DNA from: Aromatoleum aromaticum EbN1
GTDB lineage: Bacteria; Pseudomonadota; Gammaproteobacteria; Burkholderiales; Rhodocyclaceae
Length of the DNA stretch: 64,000 nt
Direction of reading: 5' to 3'
Assembly: GCF_000025965.1 (NCBI RefSeq)
Contig: NC_006513.1
Coordinates: forward strand, 930,001-994,000
A program made the translations under genes and the position numbers. This document shows positions 26,647-36,821 of this stretch, piece after piece (the first letter of the stretch is position 1; each line of letters starts with the position of its first letter). The notes under the pieces were generated by a model. The model saw only the letters and a list, made by a program, of their open reading frames with translations, made no database searches and was not told the origin of the DNA.

Positions 26647-27623
26647 TTTGCGGGTTCCGTTTCCATATGACGATTCCATTGCCGGTCGATGCGGTGCCCG
26701 AGGACGACCAGCACTGCGCTCCATGCGGCGGCTCCGGCCCACCCGCCTGCATCGAGGAACAGCAGCATCACCACCGCCAGGGAGGCGCCGGCCAGCATGA
26801 CGAGCAGCCAGCGCAGGCACATCGCACCGTGGGCAAAGCCGCCGCGCACCATGCGCTGATAATAATGTTCGCGGTGCGCGTGCCACACCCGCTCACCCCT
26901 GCCCGCCCGGCGAAGCAGGGTCACGGTCGCGTCGAACAGAAACGGCGCGAACACGAGCGGCGCGAACCACAGCGGCCACGCGCCGATGTCGTAACCGTAC
27001 CAACCGAGGCCACCGGCAAGAAAACCCGATGGAATCGCGCCGACGTCACCCATGAAAATTCGCGCCGGATGCCAGTTGAACAGGAGGAAACTCGCCGAAG
27101 CAGCAGCCACCGCGATGCACAGGCCGGCGAGCGCCGGCTGCGCGGCCTGCGCGAATCCGATTGCATAAGCGGTGAACCCTACTGCGGACATACTGCCAGC
27201 GAGACCGTCGGCGCCGTCCATGAAATTGTAAGCATTTATCGACCATGCGATGACAATGACCTGCAGCGCGACGAACAGCGGCGATCCCGGGCCGTGAAAA
27301 AAAACAACAGCGGCAGCCGATGCCAGATGCACGCCGAGCCGCAGCCAGAACGGCAGATCGAGCCAGTCGTCGGCCCACGACACCGCGGCGAGGACCAGCA
27401 CCGGGATGAGCCATACCGGCGCTGCGCCCGCCCACGCTCCGCACAAGAGCGTTGCCGCGACGATGCCGAGCCCGCCGCCGTGGGGCGTCGGCCGCTCGTG
27501 GAGCGACCGATACCCGGGCTGATCGAGACCGCGATCGGCGAAACGCAGCCGCAGCGCGATCGTGCCCGCCGAGATCGTTGCGGCGATTGCGGCGAGCGCG
27601 ATGAGGCCGGCCACTCCGCTCAT
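26643..27623 (-). CDS. Polyprenyl-phosphate sugar-1-phosphate transferase (WecA/WbpL/MraY family)
   Basis: Integral membrane enzyme (326 residues) that starts glycan synthesis by moving a sugar-1-phosphate to undecaprenyl phosphate. Signatures: DQPGYRSLHERPTPHGGGLG at the N-terminus, SWADDWLDLP with the paired aspartates, NAYNFMDGADGLAG, and RVWHAHREHYYQRMV with the His-rich loop. About ten membrane helices. The ATG at 27623 overlaps the stop of the epimerase gene (ATGA), so the longer open frame is not used. Neighbouring dehydratase and epimerase suggest a FucNAc or QuiNAc donor, as for WbpL. Confidence 0.93.
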   Translation of the reverse strand: MSGVAGLIALAAIAATISAGTIALRLRFADRGLDQPGYRSLHERPTPHGGGLGIVAATLLCGAWAGAAPVWLIPVLVLAAVSWADDWLDLPFWLRLGVHLASAAAVVFFHGPGSPLFVALQVIVIAWSINAYNFMDGADGLAGSMSAVGFTAYAIGFAQAAQPALAGLCIAVAAASASFLLFNWHPARIFMGDVGAIPSGFLAGGLGWYGYDIGAWPLWFAPLVFAPFLFDATVTLLRRAGRGERVWHAHREHYYQRMVRGGFAHGAMCLRWLLVMLAGASLAVVMLLFLDAGGWAGAAAWSAVLVVLGHRIDRQWNRHMETEPAK

Positions 27624-28603
27624 CGCCCCCGCTCCGCGCAGCCCGCTGCAAAGGTCTCCTGCAGCCCCTGTTGCAGCGATACCCGCGCCCGCCAGCCGAG
27701 TTCGCGCTCGATCAGCGCCGGCGAGTAGCTTTCGGGGCCGAGCAGGCGTTCGACCGCCGCCCGGTCGAGTGGAACCGGCCGGTGACGCAGCTTCCCGAGC
27801 CAATGGCCGATTTCACCGCCGAACCGAAGGACGCCCGCGGGACAGCGCAAGCGCACCGGCGCGAGCCCCAGCGCCGCACGCAGCGCGTCGTACAGCTCGC
27901 GCCCCGAGCAGCTGCGCGGATCCGCGACGATGTAGGTTTTCCCCGCCGCACGGGCGTCGTCCGCGACCAGCAGCATCGCCGCGACTACATCGTCGACGTG
28001 CACCAGCGAACGCTTCGCGCCGGTTTCGGGCAACGGCGGGAACCACCCCGCGCAGATACCGCGCGCCATGCGCTCGAGATTTCCCCGGCTGCCGGGGCCA
28101 TACACCATTGCCAGCCGCAGATTGGTGACTCGCATGCCGAAGCGCGGGCCGGCGGCGAGCACGGCGTGCTCCGCGGCGCGCTTGGCCCGCCCGTACGCGG
28201 TTTCCGGCAGCGCCGACCAGGTTTCATCAACAGGCGCGGCGCCGGGCGCGCCCATCGCCTTGACGCTCGACAGGAACACGAAACCGCGCACGCCCTGGCG
28301 GCCGGCGGCATCGACGAGGTTCGCGGTGCCGGCGAAATTCACGTCGCGGTGCCGGAGCGCTGCAGTGTCCCCGCGCGAGTCGAAGACGTGCGCGTGCCCG
28401 GCGCAGTGGAATACCAGTTCGACGCCGCGGCAAGCGCGGTCGAGCGCGTCCGGGTCGAGCAGGTCGGCACGCACCGCCGACGCGCCGGGCAATGCCAGCC
28501 GCGACATCCTTCGAACGTGTTCGCCCCGCGCCTCGAGCGCCGTCGCGAGCCGGCTGCCGATGAAGCCGGTCGCGCCGGTGACGAGAACGGTGCGTGCTGC
28601 CAT
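27620..28603 (-). CDS. NAD-dependent epimerase/dehydratase (WbpV/GalE-like SDR)
   Basis: Extended SDR of 327 residues. The dinucleotide site is VTGATGFIGSRL, the catalytic region has FLSSVKAMG and YGRAKRAAEH (Tyr-xxx-Lys), and LVHVDDVVAAM fits the sugar-nucleotide epimerase group. Being next to a WbpL-like transferase and a WbpM-like dehydratase, it may make the 4-reductase or 4-epimerase step to UDP-FucNAc or UDP-QuiNAc (as WbpV does). It directly abuts the next gene upstream. Confidence 0.88.
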   Translation of the reverse strand: MAARTVLVTGATGFIGSRLATALEARGEHVRRMSRLALPGASAVRADLLDPDALDRACRGVELVFHCAGHAHVFDSRGDTAALRHRDVNFAGTANLVDAAGRQGVRGFVFLSSVKAMGAPGAAPVDETWSALPETAYGRAKRAAEHAVLAAGPRFGMRVTNLRLAMVYGPGSRGNLERMARGICAGWFPPLPETGAKRSLVHVDDVVAAMLLVADDARAAGKTYIVADPRSCSGRELYDALRAALGLAPVRLRCPAGVLRFGGEIGHWLGKLRHRPVPLDRAAVERLLGPESYSPALIERELGWRARVSLQQGLQETFAAGCAERGR

Positions 28604-29611
28604 TCAGGAGCGGTAATAGTCGCGATACCAGGCAACGAACTGCCCCACTCCGTCCCGCACGCTCGTCCCCGGCTTGAACCCCGTCCAGGCATTCAGCTCC
28701 GCGGTATCGGCATACGTCGCCGGCACGTCGCCGTCCTGCAGCGGCAGGAAGTTCTTCTCCGCCTTCCTGCCGATCGCGTCCTCGATCGCTTCGATGAACG
28801 CCATCAGCTCGACCGGATCGTGGTTGCCGATGTTGAACACGCGGTACGGCGCGTTGCTGCGGGCGGGGTCGGGCTGCAGCGCGTCGAAACCCGGATCGGG
28901 TTCGGCGACGCGGTCGAGCGTGCGGACGACGCCTTCGACGATGTCGTCGATGTAGGTGAAGTCGCGCATCATCCGCCCGTGGTTGAAGACGTCGATCGGG
29001 CGGCCTTCGAGGATTGCCCGCGTGAACAGGAACAGCGCCATGTCGGGGCGGCCCCACGGCCCGTAGACGGTGAAAAAGCGCAGCCCGGTGGTCGGCAGGC
29101 CGTAAAGGTGGCTGTAAGTGTGCGCCATCAGCTCGTTGGCTTTCTTGGTCGCGGCGTAGATGCTGACGGGGTGGTCGACGCTGTCGTGCTCGGAGAACGG
29201 CATCTTCGTGTTGCCGCCGTAGACGCTCGAGCTGCTCGCATACACCAAATGCCGCACGCCGCCGTGGCGGCAACCTTCGAGAACGTTCATGAAGCCGACC
29301 AGGTTGCTGTCGACGTACGCGTGCGGATTCTGCAGCGAATAGCGCACGCCCGCCTGCGCCGCGAGGTGGACGACGCGCTCGAACCGTTCCGCGGCAAAGA
29401 GGCGCTCCATGGCGTCGCGGTCGGCAACGTCGAGCTTGATGAAACGGAAACGCGGATGCGGCGCGAGGCGCGCGAGGCGGTCTTCCTTCAGGCGCGGGTC
29501 GTAATAATCATTGAGGTTATCCAGGCCGACGACCTCGTCCCCGCGCGCGAGCAGCACTTGGCAGACATGCATGCCGATGAAGCCGGCTGCGCCGGTGATG
29601 AGAACTTTCAT
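28604..29611 (-). CDS. UDP-glucuronate 4-epimerase-like SDR
   Basis: A 335-residue extended SDR interconverting UDP-glucuronate and UDP-galacturonate by similarity. It shows [59 protein letters not shown] and the catalytic YAATKKANE, all strongly conserved in the LspL/CapI group. The start at 29611 follows AGGACGGG; a GTG at 29632 is also in frame. It heads the minus-strand sugar-nucleotide operon and is divergent from waaA. Confidence 0.92.
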   Translation of the reverse strand: MKVLITGAAGFIGMHVCQVLLARGDEVVGLDNLNDYYDPRLKEDRLARLAPHPRFRFIKLDVADRDAMERLFAAERFERVVHLAAQAGVRYSLQNPHAYVDSNLVGFMNVLEGCRHGGVRHLVYASSSSVYGGNTKMPFSEHDSVDHPVSIYAATKKANELMAHTYSHLYGLPTTGLRFFTVYGPWGRPDMALFLFTRAILEGRPIDVFNHGRMMRDFTYIDDIVEGVVRTLDRVAEPDPGFDALQPDPARSNAPYRVFNIGNHDPVELMAFIEAIEDAIGRKAEKNFLPLQDGDVPATYADTAELNAWTGFKPGTSVRDGVGQFVAWYRDYYRS

Positions 29612-29758
29612 GGTCGGGCCCGTCCTGTTCACGTCGAGCCGCGGATTATCTCATACGCGCTTGTAATGCTGCCTGCGCAACCTCCGGTTACGAAAACGGG
29701 CTCGCGCCGCACGCCGTTATACTTGCCGCACCGTTCCGGACCCTTTTCCAACTTCTCG

Positions 29759-31051
29759 ATGCTCGCCCGCCTGCCCTACACCCTGCTCTGGATTATCGCG
29801 CTGCCGCTCGTGCTGCTGCGCCTGCTGTGGCGTGCGCGGCGGCAGCCGGAATACCTGCGGCATGTCGGCGAACGTTTCGGCCGTTACCGCATTGCGGCGC
29901 CGGCGCCGGTGTTGTGGGTGCACGCGGTGTCGGTCGGCGAGACGCGCGCGGCCGAGCCGCTGGTGCGGGCGCTGCTCGCACGCTGGCCGGATCGCAGCGT
30001 CGTGCTGACGCACATGACGCCGACGGGCCGCGCGACTTCCCAAGCGCTGTTCGGCGACGATCCGCGCGTGCTTCGCGTTTATCTGCCGTACGACCTCGGC
30101 TTTCTGGCGACCCGCTTCCTGCGCCGCTTCCGGCCGCAGGTCGGGCTGATCATGGAAACCGAGTTGTGGCCGAACCTGCTCGCAGCGTGCCGGAAGCGGG
30201 GCGTGCCGGTGCTGCTCGCGAACGCGCGTCTGTCGCAGCGTTCTGCGGCGCGCTATGCGCGCTGGCCGGCGCTGACCGGGCTCACGCTCGGCGCCTTGAA
30301 CGCGATCGCGGCGCAGACCGACGCCGATGCACGGCGGCTCGCGGCGCTCGGCGGCGGGCGGGTCGCGGTGACCGGCAACATCAAGTTCGACATCGCCCCG
30401 CCCGAATCCCTGTTGCGGCTTGGCGACGCTTTCCGCGCGCGTTTCGGCGGCCGCCCGGTGATCCTCGCCGCGAGCACGCGCGAAGGAGAAGAGGCTTTGA
30501 TTCTCGACGCGTTCGCGGCATGCGCCCCGGACGACGCGCTGCTCGCGCTCGTGCCGCGCCATCCGCAGCGTTTCAACGAAGTCGCCGGGCTTGTCGAGGT
30601 GCGCGGCCTGAGCCTGCAGCGGCGCTCCGACGACACGCCGGTGGAGCGCCACACGCGCGTCTGGCTCGGCGATTCGATGGGGGAGATGTTCGCGTATTAC
30701 GCGGCAGCCGAGGTCGCGCTGCTCGGCGGCAGCTGGCTGGCGTTCGGCGGGCAGAACCTGATCGAGGCGTGCGCCGTCGGCACCCCGGTCGTCCTCGGCC
30801 CGCATACGTTCAATTTCGCGCTGGTGGCCGACCAGGCGGTCGAAGCGGGCGCCGCGCTGCGCGCCGACGATCCCGGCGCAGGAATGGCAGCAGCGGTCGC
30901 GCTGCTCCACGATCCGTCACGCCGGCAGGCGATCGGGGCCGCGGGACGGAGTTTCGCCGCGGCGCACCGGGGAGCGACCGAACGAACGATGGCGATCGTC
31001 GAAGAGCTGGTCGGCTGCGGCAAGGCACCGCTCCCGCCGCGGCGGCGATGA
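29759..31051 (+). CDS. waaA: 3-deoxy-D-manno-octulosonic acid (Kdo) transferase
   Basis: Adds Kdo to lipid A precursors at the inner leaflet of the inner membrane. The 430-residue GT30 enzyme has an N-terminal membrane anchor (LLWIIALPLVLLRLLWRA), WVHAVSVGETRAAEPL with the catalytic Glu, GLIMETELWPNL, NARLSQRSAARY and the C-terminal GGSWLAFGGQNLIEACAVGTPVVLGPHTFNF. The start was set at 29759, where homology begins; the frame is open further upstream through an opposite-strand gene. It is convergent with tolC, ten bases apart. Confidence 0.96.
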   Translation: MLARLPYTLLWIIALPLVLLRLLWRARRQPEYLRHVGERFGRYRIAAPAPVLWVHAVSVGETRAAEPLVRALLARWPDRSVVLTHMTPTGRATSQALFGDDPRVLRVYLPYDLGFLATRFLRRFRPQVGLIMETELWPNLLAACRKRGVPVLLANARLSQRSAARYARWPALTGLTLGALNAIAAQTDADARRLAALGGGRVAVTGNIKFDIAPPESLLRLGDAFRARFGGRPVILAASTREGEEALILDAFAACAPDDALLALVPRHPQRFNEVAGLVEVRGLSLQRRSDDTPVERHTRVWLGDSMGEMFAYYAAAEVALLGGSWLAFGGQNLIEACAVGTPVVLGPHTFNFALVADQAVEAGAALRADDPGAGMAAAVALLHDPSRRQAIGAAGRSFAAAHRGATERTMAIVEELVGCGKAPLPPRRR

Positions 31052-31061
31052 TGACCGAGGA

Positions 31062-32444
31062 CTAGCGCGAGGCCGGCCCGAGTTGCGCCGGCGGAAGGGT
31101 CATCGCGTTCTCGGCGAGCAGCGCGTTGATCACCTGGACGTCCTCTTCGCCGAGCGTCCCCGCCGCCGCCTTCAGCCGCAACTGCGCGAGCAGCGTGTCG
31201 TAGCGGGCGCGAGCGAGCTGGCGCAAGGTGTCGGCGAGCTGGCTTTGCGCATTCAGCACGTCGATGTTGATCCGCACGCCGACTTCATAGCCGAGGCGGT
31301 TGGCCTCGAGCGCCGACGTCGACGACACCTGCGCGGCTTCGAGCGCGCGCACCTGCGCCATGCCGCTGGTCACGCCGAGATAAGCCTGGCGCGCGGCGAG
31401 CGCGGCGTTGCGGCGGGCCTCCTCGAGATCGGCTTCGGCCCTGACCCGCAGCGCCGCCGCTTCACGCGTCCGCGACGAAATCGCGCCACCCGCGAACAGC
31501 GGCAAATTGAACTGCAGGCCGACAGTCTGCGCATCGCTTTCCGTCCGCCCGCCGGCGCCGGCAAAACTGCTGCTGGTGCTGACGCCGCCCTGGTGGCCGT
31601 AGGTCGCGACGACATCGACGGTCGGGTAATGCCCGGCGCGCGCAAGCTCGACTTCGCGCGCCGCGATCTCGCGCGACACCTGCTGGACCTGCACGCCATA
31701 AGCGCCCTGCTCCGCAGCACTCGCCCAGTCCACAATGCTGTCCGGCTGCGGCCGCGACAGCGTGACACTGCCGCGCAACCCCGCCAGCGGTTCCGGGTCC
31801 TTGCCGATGATCTGCGCGAGCGTGTGGCGGCGCACGTCGAGATCGTTGTGTGCGGCGATTTCCTGTGCCACTGCGAGATCGAAGCGCGACTGCGCCTCGT
31901 GCACGTCGGTGATCGTCACCGTGCCGACTTCGAAGCTCGCTTTCGCGAGCTCGAGCTGTTCGGCCGCAGCGGTGCGCAGCTGCGTCTGCGCGACCAGCAC
32001 GTCCTGGGCGTTGAGGACATCGAAATAGGCTTGCGACACGCGCAGGATCAGGTCCTGCCGCGCTTCGCCGAACTGCACGCCGGCGAGCGCGGTCTGCAGC
32101 TCGCCCTGCTTGTATTGCACCCAGTTCTGCCAGCGGAACAGCGGCTGCGTCAGCTGCACGCCGTACGCGTTGCTGTTGTAGCGCCGCTCGCCGAACTGGC
32201 TGCTGTCGACGTCGTTCCACGTCGTGTCGGCCGACGCGCCGATCACCGGCAGCAGGCCTGCACGGCCCTGGACGACCCTTTCCTGGCCGGCATCGAACTG
32301 TGCGCGAGCTGCCGCATAGCGCGCGTCATTCGCCAGCGCGTCGCGATACACGTCGAGCAGATCGGCGGACCACACTGCTGCCGGGATCAGGCTCGTCACA
32401 CAGATTGCCAGCACCCGCTTCATCGGCTTCACTCTTCGATTCAT
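31062..32444 (-). CDS. tolC: TolC-family outer membrane channel
   Basis: Outer membrane efflux protein of 460 residues (453 if the ATG at 32423 is used). It has a signal peptide ending VWSA, then two OEP repeats with the TolC-type ends: VQLTQPLFRWQNW, EQLELAKASFEVGTVTITDVHEAQSRFDLA, QFNLPLFAGGAISSRTREA and LEANRLGYEVGVRINIDVLNAQSQLADTLRQLARARYDTLLAQLRLKAAAG. It serves type I exporters and RND pumps, and may be the channel for the pump at 33579-37921. ATG 32444 directly follows the rhodanese stop. Confidence 0.93.
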   Translation of the reverse strand: MNRRVKPMKRVLAICVTSLIPAAVWSADLLDVYRDALANDARYAAARAQFDAGQERVVQGRAGLLPVIGASADTTWNDVDSSQFGERRYNSNAYGVQLTQPLFRWQNWVQYKQGELQTALAGVQFGEARQDLILRVSQAYFDVLNAQDVLVAQTQLRTAAAEQLELAKASFEVGTVTITDVHEAQSRFDLAVAQEIAAHNDLDVRRHTLAQIIGKDPEPLAGLRGSVTLSRPQPDSIVDWASAAEQGAYGVQVQQVSREIAAREVELARAGHYPTVDVVATYGHQGGVSTSSSFAGAGGRTESDAQTVGLQFNLPLFAGGAISSRTREAAALRVRAEADLEEARRNAALAARQAYLGVTSGMAQVRALEAAQVSSTSALEANRLGYEVGVRINIDVLNAQSQLADTLRQLARARYDTLLAQLRLKAAAGTLGEEDVQVINALLAENAMTLPPAQLGPASR

Positions 32445-32768
32445 TCAGTATCGGGCCATGCCCGGGTCGACCTGCGCCGCCCACGCTGCGACGCCGCCTG
32501 CCAGATTGATGACGTTGCCGAAGCCCTGGCGCTCGAGGAACATGCCGACCTGGGCGCTGCGCGCGCCGTGGTGGCAGATGACGACCGTCTCGGCGCCCGC
32601 GTCGAGTTCACCGAGGTGAGCCGGCACCGTCGCCATCGGCATCGGCTGCGAGCCTTCGATATGGCAGGTTTCGAATTCCCACGGCTCGCGCACGTCGAGC
32701 AGCACGGGTTTTTCGTGCGACGCGTCAGCGAGCCGGTCGGCGAGTTCGGAAGCAGTCATCTGGCGCAT
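32445..32768 (-). CDS. Rhodanese-like domain protein
   Basis: A single rhodanese domain of 107 residues. VLLDVREPWEFETCHIEGSQ is the CH2A-like signature and VICHHGARSAQVGMFLERQGF holds the presumed active-site cysteine in a CHHGARS loop. The start at 32768 has GGAG nine bases upstream; a TTG at 32783 is less likely. Substrate sulfur chemistry is unknown. The order pcm, rhodanese, tolC is common in related betaproteobacteria. Confidence 0.92.
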   Translation of the reverse strand: MRQMTASELADRLADASHEKPVLLDVREPWEFETCHIEGSQPMPMATVPAHLGELDAGAETVVICHHGARSAQVGMFLERQGFGNVINLAGGVAAWAAQVDPGMARY

Positions 32769-32853
32769 CGTCACATCCTCCAAAGTGGAGTTTCGCTTAC
32801 TCTCGCAGCAGTGGCGTGCGCCCGCGATCCGGCCGGCGGAAGCCGCCCGCTGC

Positions 32854-33507
32854 TCAGAACCTGAATTCGTCGGGGCGCTGCGCGTTCTTCAGCATCGGCA
32901 CGACGGTTTCGAAAATGTCCTCGCTTTTGTACGCCCCTTCACCGACACACGTCACGAGCCGCGCTTTCATCACCGGTGCTTCGCCGACGAATGCGAACAG
33001 GCGCCCGCCAACCTTGAGCTGTGCCAGCAACGCGGGCGGCAGCATCGGCAGGCCGCCCGACATGACGATGACGTCGTAGGGGGCGCGGTCGCTCCACCCC
33101 GCGGCCGCATCGCCGTCCTCGACGATGACGTTCTCGACGCCGTAGCGGGCAAGGTTTTCAGCGGCGAGCTTGACGAGTTCGGGCTCGATGTCGATCGTGC
33201 GGACCCAGTCGGAGCACGCGGCGAGCAGCGCGGCAAAGTAGCCGGAACCGGCGCCGACTTCGAGCACCGTGTCGGAGCGCTTGACCTGCAGTGCCTGCAG
33301 GATCTTGCCTTCGATGACGGGCTTGAGCATCGACTGGCCGCAGCCGATCGGGATTTCGATATCGGCAAAAGCGAGCGTCTTGTAGGCGGCGGGAACGAAC
33401 TCCTCGCGCCTGACCGCCATCAGCAGATCGAGCACGTCCTGATCCAGCACATCCCAAGGGCGGATCTGCTGCTCGACCATATTGAAGCGGGCTTGTTCGA
33501 AATTCAT
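32854..33507 (-). CDS. pcm: Protein-L-isoaspartate O-methyltransferase family protein
   Basis: A 217-residue PIMT-family methyltransferase. SAM motif I is VLEVGAGSGYFAALLA, and VRTIDIEPELVKLAAENL follows. The classical active-site ISQP segment is replaced by GQSMLKP, so this is the divergent version found upstream of tolC in many betaproteobacteria and repair activity is not certain. The ATG at 33507 follows AGGAAG. The 71-base gap from the RND gene has no clear terminator. Confidence 0.88.
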   Translation of the reverse strand: MNFEQARFNMVEQQIRPWDVLDQDVLDLLMAVRREEFVPAAYKTLAFADIEIPIGCGQSMLKPVIEGKILQALQVKRSDTVLEVGAGSGYFAALLAACSDWVRTIDIEPELVKLAAENLARYGVENVIVEDGDAAAGWSDRAPYDVIVMSGGLPMLPPALLAQLKVGGRLFAFVGEAPVMKARLVTCVGEGAYKSEDIFETVVPMLKNAQRPDEFRF

Positions 33508-33578
33508 TTTGGGCTTCCTGTGCAAATATTAGCACACGCTAATAGAGTGCGCGACCGGATGAGAAAAACCTTCGCATT

Positions 33579-36500
33579 CTAACGCACTTGCGGCGCTGCG
33601 GCGGTCGCCGCGGGACTCCCGGAGCGCTCGTCCTCCGCCGGTTCGACGCGGTACCAGGCCGCGTACAGCGCCGGCAGGAACAGCATCGTCAATACCGTCG
33701 CGACCGTCAGGCCGCCCATGATCGCGACCGCCATCGGGCCGAAGAACGCGCTGTCCGACAGCGGGATCATCGCGAGGATCGCCGCGGCGGCAGTCAGCAT
33801 GATCGGGCGGAAGCGGCGCACCGCCGATTCGACGACGGCGTCCCACGCGCTGCGTCCGGCTTCGCGGTCCTGGCGGATCTGGTCGATAAGGATCACCGAG
33901 TTCCTCATGATCATCCCCGACAGCGCGATCGTGCCGAGCATCGCGACGAAGCCGAACGGCTGGCCGAACAGCAGCAGGAACGCGGTGACGCCGATCAGGC
34001 CGAGCGGCGCCGTCAGCAGCACCATGAACACCAGCGAGAAGCTGCGCAGCTGCAGCATCAGCACGGTCAGCACGACGACGAGGAACAGCGGCATGCCGGC
34101 GGCGACCGAACTGCCGCCTTTCGCGCTCTCCTCGGACGAACCGCCGACTTCGATGCGGTAGCCGAGCGGCAGTTCCTCGCGCAACGCGTCGATGGCCGGC
34201 GCGAGGTCGGTGACGACGCTCGCCGGCTGCACTGTCCCGTACAGGTTCGCGCGCACCGTGACGGTCGGCAGCCGGTCGCGCCGCCAGATCACGCCCTGCT
34301 CGAAGCCGTATTCGGCGGTCGCGACCTGCGCGAGCGACACGCTGGTCCCGTTCGCGGTCGGGATCGCGAGGTCCGGCAAAAGGCCCAGATGCACGCGCTC
34401 GGACTCGGCGCCCCGCAGCACGACTTCGATCGTCTCGGTCCCGTCGCGGAACTGCGTCACCGCGAGACCCTGCAGCGACGTATTGAGCAGGTTCGCGATG
34501 TCGCGCGTGCTCAGCCCGAGCAGGCGCGCCTTGTCCTGGTCGATCTTCAGCCGCACCTGTTTCGACGGCTCCTCCCAGTCGAGATGCACGTTCGACAGCT
34601 CCGGGTGGGCGCGCAGCGCCGCCGCGACTTCGTGCGCGATGCGCCGCATCTGGCCGAAGTCCTGGCCGCTGACGCGGTATTGCACCGGGAAACCGACCGG
34701 CGGGCCGTTTTCGAGCCGGTTGACGACGCCGAGCACGTCGGCCGGCCCTTCCTCGAAGAGGCGGATCAGCTTCGTGCGCACCGCTTCGCGCGCCGCCGGA
34801 CTTTCGGTGAGGACGACGAACTGCGCGAAGTTCGTCTGCGCAAGCGCCTGGTCGAGCGGCAGGTAGAAGCGCGGGCTGCCGCCGCCGAGCCACGCGACGT
34901 AGTTCTCGATGCCTTCCTGCTCGTCGAGAAAAGTTTCGATGCGCCGCACCGCTTCGTCGGTCGCGTGGTGCGACACGCCTTCGGCGAGCCGCAGGTCGAC
35001 GAGCAGTTCGGGTCGCGTCGAATCGGGGAAGAACTGCTGCGGCACGAAGCGTCCGAAGACGACGATCGACCCCGCGAAGGCCAGCACCGTCAGCGCGATG
35101 ACGAGCCAGCGATGCCGGACGCAGCCGTTCACGAGCACGCGCAAGCGTGTGTAGAAAGGGGTGTGGTAGATCGCGTGTTCGTCGTGCAGCTCGTGCCCGT
35201 ACGCGGCGCGCGCGGCGAAAAACCGCCCGAGCCGTGGCGACAGCCGCCCGGCGACGCGCGCGAGCCGTGACGGCTCCGTGCGCCGCGCGCGGAAGTCCGG
35301 CAGCAGGTGGAAACCCAGGTAGGGCACGAACAGCACTGCCGCGACCCACGACACGAGCAGCGCGATGACCGTGACCTGGAAGATCGAGCGCGTGTATTCG
35401 CCGGTCGACGACGCCGCGGTCGCGATCGGCAGAAAGCCGGCGGCCGTCACGAGCGTCCCCGACAGCATCGGCATCGCGGTCGAGAAATACGCGAAGCTCG
35501 CCGCTTTCGCGCGCTCCCAGCCTTCCTCCATTTTCGTCGCCATCATCTCGACGGCGATGATCGCGTCGTCGACCAGCAGGCCGAGCGCGAGGATCAGCGC
35601 GCCGAGCGAGATCTTGTGCAGGCCGACGCCGAACATGTTCATGAACAGGAACGTGATCGCAAGCACCACCGGGATGATGATCAGCACGACGACGCCGGTG
35701 CGAAAACCGAGCGACAGCAGGCTGACGATCATGACGATGACGACCGCCTCGGCGAGCACGGTGACGAACTCGCCGACCGAGCGCTGGACGGTGCGCGGCT
35801 GGTCGGCGACGCGTTCGAGGCGCACGCCGACCGGCAGCTGCGCGCCGATGCGCTCGACCGCGTCGTCGAGCCCGCGGCCGAGCGCGATGATGTCGCCCCC
35901 GGCGCGCATCGACACGCCGAGCCCGAGCCCATCCTCGCCGATGAAGCGCATGCGCTCAGCCGGCGGGTCGGCGAAGCCGCGCTTGACCTCGGCCACGTCG
36001 CCGAGCCGGAACGCGCGGCCTTGCGCGCGGATAACCGTGTCGGCGATCGCCTCGACATCGTCGAACGCGCCCGACGGCCGCAGCCACACGCGCTCGTCGG
36101 CGGTCTCGAAGAAGCCTGCGCCGGTCAGCGCGTTCTGCTCGGCGAGCGCATCGACGAAGTCGCGCAGCGACAGGCCGAAGGTCGCGAGCTTGGGGTTCGA
36201 CAGCTCGATGAAGATGCGCTCGGGCTGCTCGCCGAACAGGTTCACCTTGGCCACGTCGGGCACGCGCAGGAGTTCGCTGCGGATCGCTTCGGCGTAGCGC
36301 TTCAGGTCCGCGTAGTCGAGGCCGTCGCCGACGAGCGCGAAGACATTGCCGTAGGTGTCGCCGAACTCGTCGTTGAAGAACGGGCCGATCACGCCCTGCG
36401 GCAGCATCGGGCGGATGTCGCCGATCTTCTTGCGGACCTGGTACCACACGTCCGGAATCTCGTCCGCGGGCGTCGAATCCTTCGCGGCGAAGAACACCAG

Positions 36501-36821
36501 CGATTCGCCCGGCTTCGAATAGCTGCGCAGGTAGTCCGCCTGCGCGACCTCCTGCAGCTTCTTCTCGATCTCGTCGGTGACCTGCTCGGCGACTTCCCGC
36601 GCGCTTGCGCCGGGCCACTCGGTGCGCACGACCATCACCTTGAAGGTGAACGGCGGGTCTTCGGACTGGCCGAGCCGGGTGTAGGAATAAAGTCCGACCA
36701 GCGTCAGCACCACGATGAAGTACAGCACCAGCGACGGGTGCCGCAGCCCCCACGCCGAGATGTTGAAACGGCCGTGGTTGAAGCGGCCGTGATCGCCGGC
36801 ATCACCGGCGCCGCGGCTCAT
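33579..36821 (-). CDS. RND efflux transporter, inner-membrane pump
   Basis: AcrB/MexB-superfamily pump (1080 residues) using the proton gradient to expel compounds. Twelve membrane segments flank two periplasmic halves. The transmembrane proton relay is present in GALILALGLLVDDAIIAVEMM, the porter region includes GQSEDPPFTFKVMVVRTEWPGASAREVAEQVTDEIE, and RFRPIMLTAAAAILAMIPLSDSAFFGP closes the C-terminal half. The GQSEDPPFTFK type of N-terminus suggests the VexF/MdtC-like uncharacterised HAE branch. Its ATG overlaps the adaptor stop (ATGA). The substrate is unknown. Confidence 0.93.
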   Translation of the reverse strand: MSRGAGDAGDHGRFNHGRFNISAWGLRHPSLVLYFIVVLTLVGLYSYTRLGQSEDPPFTFKVMVVRTEWPGASAREVAEQVTDEIEKKLQEVAQADYLRSYSKPGESLVFFAAKDSTPADEIPDVWYQVRKKIGDIRPMLPQGVIGPFFNDEFGDTYGNVFALVGDGLDYADLKRYAEAIRSELLRVPDVAKVNLFGEQPERIFIELSNPKLATFGLSLRDFVDALAEQNALTGAGFFETADERVWLRPSGAFDDVEAIADTVIRAQGRAFRLGDVAEVKRGFADPPAERMRFIGEDGLGLGVSMRAGGDIIALGRGLDDAVERIGAQLPVGVRLERVADQPRTVQRSVGEFVTVLAEAVVIVMIVSLLSLGFRTGVVVLIIIPVVLAITFLFMNMFGVGLHKISLGALILALGLLVDDAIIAVEMMATKMEEGWERAKAASFAYFSTAMPMLSGTLVTAAGFLPIATAASSTGEYTRSIFQVTVIALLVSWVAAVLFVPYLGFHLLPDFRARRTEPSRLARVAGRLSPRLGRFFAARAAYGHELHDEHAIYHTPFYTRLRVLVNGCVRHRWLVIALTVLAFAGSIVVFGRFVPQQFFPDSTRPELLVDLRLAEGVSHHATDEAVRRIETFLDEQEGIENYVAWLGGGSPRFYLPLDQALAQTNFAQFVVLTESPAAREAVRTKLIRLFEEGPADVLGVVNRLENGPPVGFPVQYRVSGQDFGQMRRIAHEVAAALRAHPELSNVHLDWEEPSKQVRLKIDQDKARLLGLSTRDIANLLNTSLQGLAVTQFRDGTETIEVVLRGAESERVHLGLLPDLAIPTANGTSVSLAQVATAEYGFEQGVIWRRDRLPTVTVRANLYGTVQPASVVTDLAPAIDALREELPLGYRIEVGGSSEESAKGGSSVAAGMPLFLVVVLTVLMLQLRSFSLVFMVLLTAPLGLIGVTAFLLLFGQPFGFVAMLGTIALSGMIMRNSVILIDQIRQDREAGRSAWDAVVESAVRRFRPIMLTAAAAILAMIPLSDSAFFGPMAVAIMGGLTVATVLTMLFLPALYAAWYRVEPAEDERSGSPAATAAAPQVR

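Noticed and set aside
27671-29758. Open frame running for over 1100 codons into waaA
   Set aside because: Its first 700 codons lie antisense to two clear epimerase genes; WaaA homology starts only at 29759.
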